A program made the position numbers and the translations under genes. The notes under the pieces were generated by a model, which saw only the letters and a program-made list of their open reading frames with translations, had not been told where the DNA came from and did no database searches. A stretch of DNA of 64,000 nt from an uncultured Christensenella sp. (GTDB lineage: Bacteria; Bacillota; Clostridia; Christensenellales; CAG-917): NCBI GenBank assembly GCA_910577815.1, contig CAJTNO010000001.1, positions 420,754 through 484,753 of the forward strand, read 5' to 3'. Of the stretch, positions 62,140-64,000 are shown in pieces (position 1 is the stretch's first letter; every line of letters begins with the position of its first letter).

Positions 62140-62631
62140 TTATCTGTTGTCGATTTTTTCGGGATACATATCGTGGTGCGAAAGCCTGTCCCAGGCTACC
62201 TGTTCCCACTTGGTTCCTTTTTTGCCGTAATTGCAATATGGGTCTATGGAAATTCCGCCTCGGGGCAGAAATTTGCCCCATACTTCGATATAGGATGGGT
62301 CCATCAAGTCAATAAGGTCGTTCATAATTATATTTACGCAGTCTTCGTGGAAATCGCCGCGGTTTCTGAATCCGAAAAGATATAACTTTAAAGACTTGCT
62401 TTCAACCATCTTTTCGCGCGGTACGTACGAGATGTATATAGTGGCAAAATCGGGCTGACCGGTAATCGGGCAAAGGCTTGTGAATTCGGGACAGTTGAAC
62501 TTTACGAAGTAGTCCCTTCCGGGATGTTTATTTGCAAATGCCTCCAATACGGACGGGTCGTAAGTATTCGGATATTCAGTGTTGTTATTTCCGAGCAGGG
62601 TAATACCTTCGTTCTGTTTTTCTCTTGGCAT
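62140..62631 (-). CDS. queF: NADPH-dependent 7-cyano-7-deazaguanine reductase (QueF)
   Basis: A 163-residue type I QueF that reduces preQ0 to preQ1 in queuosine synthesis. The Cys-containing block PEFTSLCPITGQPDFATI and the QueF motif ESKSLKLYLFGFRNRGDFHEDCVN are clear. It follows queC by one base and completes the four-gene que operon in its reductive last step. The terminator lies just beyond its stop. Confidence 0.96.
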   Translation of the reverse strand: MPREKQNEGITLLGNNNTEYPNTYDPSVLEAFANKHPGRDYFVKFNCPEFTSLCPITGQPDFATIYISYVPREKMVESKSLKLYLFGFRNRGDFHEDCVNIIMNDLIDLMDPSYIEVWGKFLPRGGISIDPYCNYGKKGTKWEQVAWDRLSHHDMYPEKIDNR

Positions 62632-62632
62632 A

Positions 62633-63319
62633 TTATTCTCCTATAATTGCGGGGTCTTCTATTCCGTTGGCTCTGAATGCGTCGGCGCGGTCGCGGCAGG
62701 TAGCGCATACTCCGCAGGGTTTCTCGCCGCCCGAATAACAGCTCCAGGTATATTTATACGGAACGCCGAGTTCAAGTCCCATTTTTACAACCAGCGATTT
62801 GTTTAAGTTTACAAAGGGCGCAAGAATTTTAAGCTGTCCGCCGCTGCCCGTATAAATAGCTTCGCTCATAGCGGAATTGAACTTTTCGCTACAATCGGGA
62901 TAGGCGTTGCCCGCCGCGTCGTCGCTGTGCGCGCCATAATATATTACCTCGCACCCGTGCGACAGCGCCACGCTTGCCGCCGCCGAAAGAAACAGTCCGT
63001 TTCTGAAAGGCACATAGGTCGATACGGGTTTGCCGCCCGTTACGGAAAGCTGTTCGGCATAGCTTTGCAGAGGTATATCATTGTGCGAATCTGCCAAGAG
63101 CGAACAGTCTGAACCTTCGAATATGACCGAAAGGTCGAGCCGCTTTAAAACAACGCCGTAAAAGTCGGCAACTTTTTGCGCGGCGTCAAGCTCTTTGCTG
63201 TGGGTCTGACCGTAGTAAACGGAAAGGGCGGAGACTTCCTCCGCGCCGTATTTTCGGACCGCCAGTCCGAGACAGGTGGCGCTGTCCACGCCGCCGCTTA
63301 ATAAAACTAATGCTTTCAT
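62633..63319 (-). CDS. queC: 7-cyano-7-deazaguanine synthase (QueC)
   Basis: A 228-residue ATP-dependent enzyme that converts 7-carboxy-7-deazaguanine and ammonia to preQ0. The PP-loop LLSGGVDSATCLGLA begins the protein, and the zinc site CYSGGEKPCGVCATCRDR lies near the C terminus. It overlaps folE by 4 bases (ATGA). Confidence 0.97.
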   Translation of the reverse strand: MKALVLLSGGVDSATCLGLAVRKYGAEEVSALSVYYGQTHSKELDAAQKVADFYGVVLKRLDLSVIFEGSDCSLLADSHNDIPLQSYAEQLSVTGGKPVSTYVPFRNGLFLSAAASVALSHGCEVIYYGAHSDDAAGNAYPDCSEKFNSAMSEAIYTGSGGQLKILAPFVNLNKSLVVKMGLELGVPYKYTWSCYSGGEKPCGVCATCRDRADAFRANGIEDPAIIGE

Positions 63320-63888
63320 AATCTATCTCCTAAAAGATTTTGCAGGGAAACGTCGTCTTTGAACGCTCCGAAATAAGTTTTGGTAACCGTTTTTGACGAT
63401 ACGTTTTTTATTCCGCGCGAGGTCATACAGCTGTGGCAGCCTTCAATCCTTACGCCGACGTCGGGAGATAATGCCGCAAGCGAAATTATCTCGGCAATGT
63501 CCCGTCCGAGACGCTCCTGTAATTGCAGGCGTTTTGCCGCCATATCGCAGATGCGCGCGATTTTGCTAAGTCCCAGAACTCTTCCGCGCGGGACGTATGC
63601 CACATCGACTTTCATATCGTACATAAGCGCCATATGATGCTCGCAATAGCTGAACACGCTTATATCCTTTATGACCACCGCGCCGCCCGAATTCGGGTCG
63701 GAGGGAACCTCAAAAGTTTTTCCGAACATTTCCGCAATTTCGCGGTTAGTGTACTTTATCCCTTCAAAAGCTTCTTCGTACATTCGCGCTACGCGGGCGG
63801 GCGTTTCGCGCAGACCTTCCCTGTCGGGGTCTTCGCCAATGGCAACCAATAATCCGCGGATATGTTTTTCAATTTCTTTAATATCCAT
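63316..63888 (-). CDS. folE: GTP cyclohydrolase I (FolE)
   Basis: A 190-residue enzyme that turns GTP into dihydroneopterin triphosphate, the first step to both folate and queuosine. The zinc ligands are in FSYCEHHMAL and EGCHSCMTSRG, with the conserved GLSKIARICDMAAKRLQLQERL between. Its place inside the que operon suggests it feeds queuosine synthesis. AGGAG overlaps the queE stop just before the ATG. No queD gene is seen in the window. Confidence 0.97.
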   Translation of the reverse strand: MDIKEIEKHIRGLLVAIGEDPDREGLRETPARVARMYEEAFEGIKYTNREIAEMFGKTFEVPSDPNSGGAVVIKDISVFSYCEHHMALMYDMKVDVAYVPRGRVLGLSKIARICDMAAKRLQLQERLGRDIAEIISLAALSPDVGVRIEGCHSCMTSRGIKNVSSKTVTKTYFGAFKDDVSLQNLLGDRL

Positions 63889-63896
63889 ATTTTCTC

Positions 63897-64000
63897 CTAT
63901 ACCCCTCGCATATTGGGATTCCAGATGATTTTATGCAACTGCAATTGCAGGCGCACGCCGTTAAGCTTACGCTCTTTCATAAACTCCACTATTTCTTCGG
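63897..64000 (-). CDS. queE: 7-carboxy-7-deazaguanine synthase (QueE), C-terminal part only
   Basis: The last 34 codons of a gene that continues past the right edge. The reading ends VRLQLQLHKIIWNPNMRGV, the typical C-terminus of QueE radical-SAM enzymes, which make the carboxylated deazaguanine ring. It overlaps the ribosome site of folE, so it is the upstream gene of the same operon. Confidence 0.8.
   Translation of the reverse strand, partial: EEIVEFMKERKLNGVRLQLQLHKIIWNPNMRGV

Overview
The window looks like a chromosome segment of an anaerobic, gut-type Clostridia-like Bacillota, moderate in GC with standard code, AGGAGG ribosome sites and tRNAs that encode CCA. Supporting signs are a giant BspA-type leucine-rich-repeat subtilase, InlB-type repeat lipoproteins, an Opp oligopeptide importer, ferredoxin/flavodoxin proteins, HypA/HypB nickel chaperones, and an iron alcohol dehydrogenase beside GAPDH. 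The species cannot be told from the sequence.

Region 1 (1-17.7 kb) reads as one long operon: a wall- or membrane-anchored subtilase of 2610 residues, a surface lipoprotein, then oppA-oppB-oppC-oppD-oppF. It is a plausible digest-outside, import-inside peptide-scavenging module, and every Opp subunit is larger than usual. Region 2 (17.8-26.4 kb) has a repeat-rich lipoprotein, a small membrane protein that may be leaderless, foldback and tandem repeats, the divergently placed tldD-tldE pair and an M18 aminopeptidase, and an NYN-like protein. Region 3 (26.5-36.2 kb) opens with tRNA-Ser(CGA) preceded by two tandem tRNA-like units. It continues with two HypB GTPases, two flavoproteins (one fused to ferredoxin domains), HypA, an epimerase with a zinc ribbon and a flavodoxin-ferredoxin protein. 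No hydrogenase gene or other Hyp gene is present here. Region 4 (36.2-48.2 kb) is a two-component system with an inverted sensor layout, gap, three long palindromic repeats, an iron alcohol dehydrogenase, small lipoproteins, and on the minus strand a lipid kinase, pyrG and a MATE exporter with structured leaders, ending at tRNA-Arg(CCG).

Region 5 (about 48.3-58.75 kb) is an integrated mobilizable element. It has a MobV relaxase with a recognisable pMV158-type oriT, a large serine recombinase, and AT-rich cargo: an AlwI-type restriction-modification system (double methyltransferase fusion plus endonuclease), a 51-residue protein, and a Rad50-like ATPase broken by one extra base in a run of eight A. 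The ATPase gene next to the restriction system is the best candidate here for an undescribed defence arrangement. Region 6 (59.0-61.8 kb) is an HNH / WYL regulator / membrane protein / RtcB RNA ligase operon. Region 7 (62.1-64.0 kb, minus strand) is the queuosine precursor operon queE(partial)-folE-queC-queF.

Noncoding structure is abundant: long foldback hairpins sit directly behind several genes and belong to at least two related families, and three genes have a -10 box placed so that the mRNA would start at or next to the ATG.
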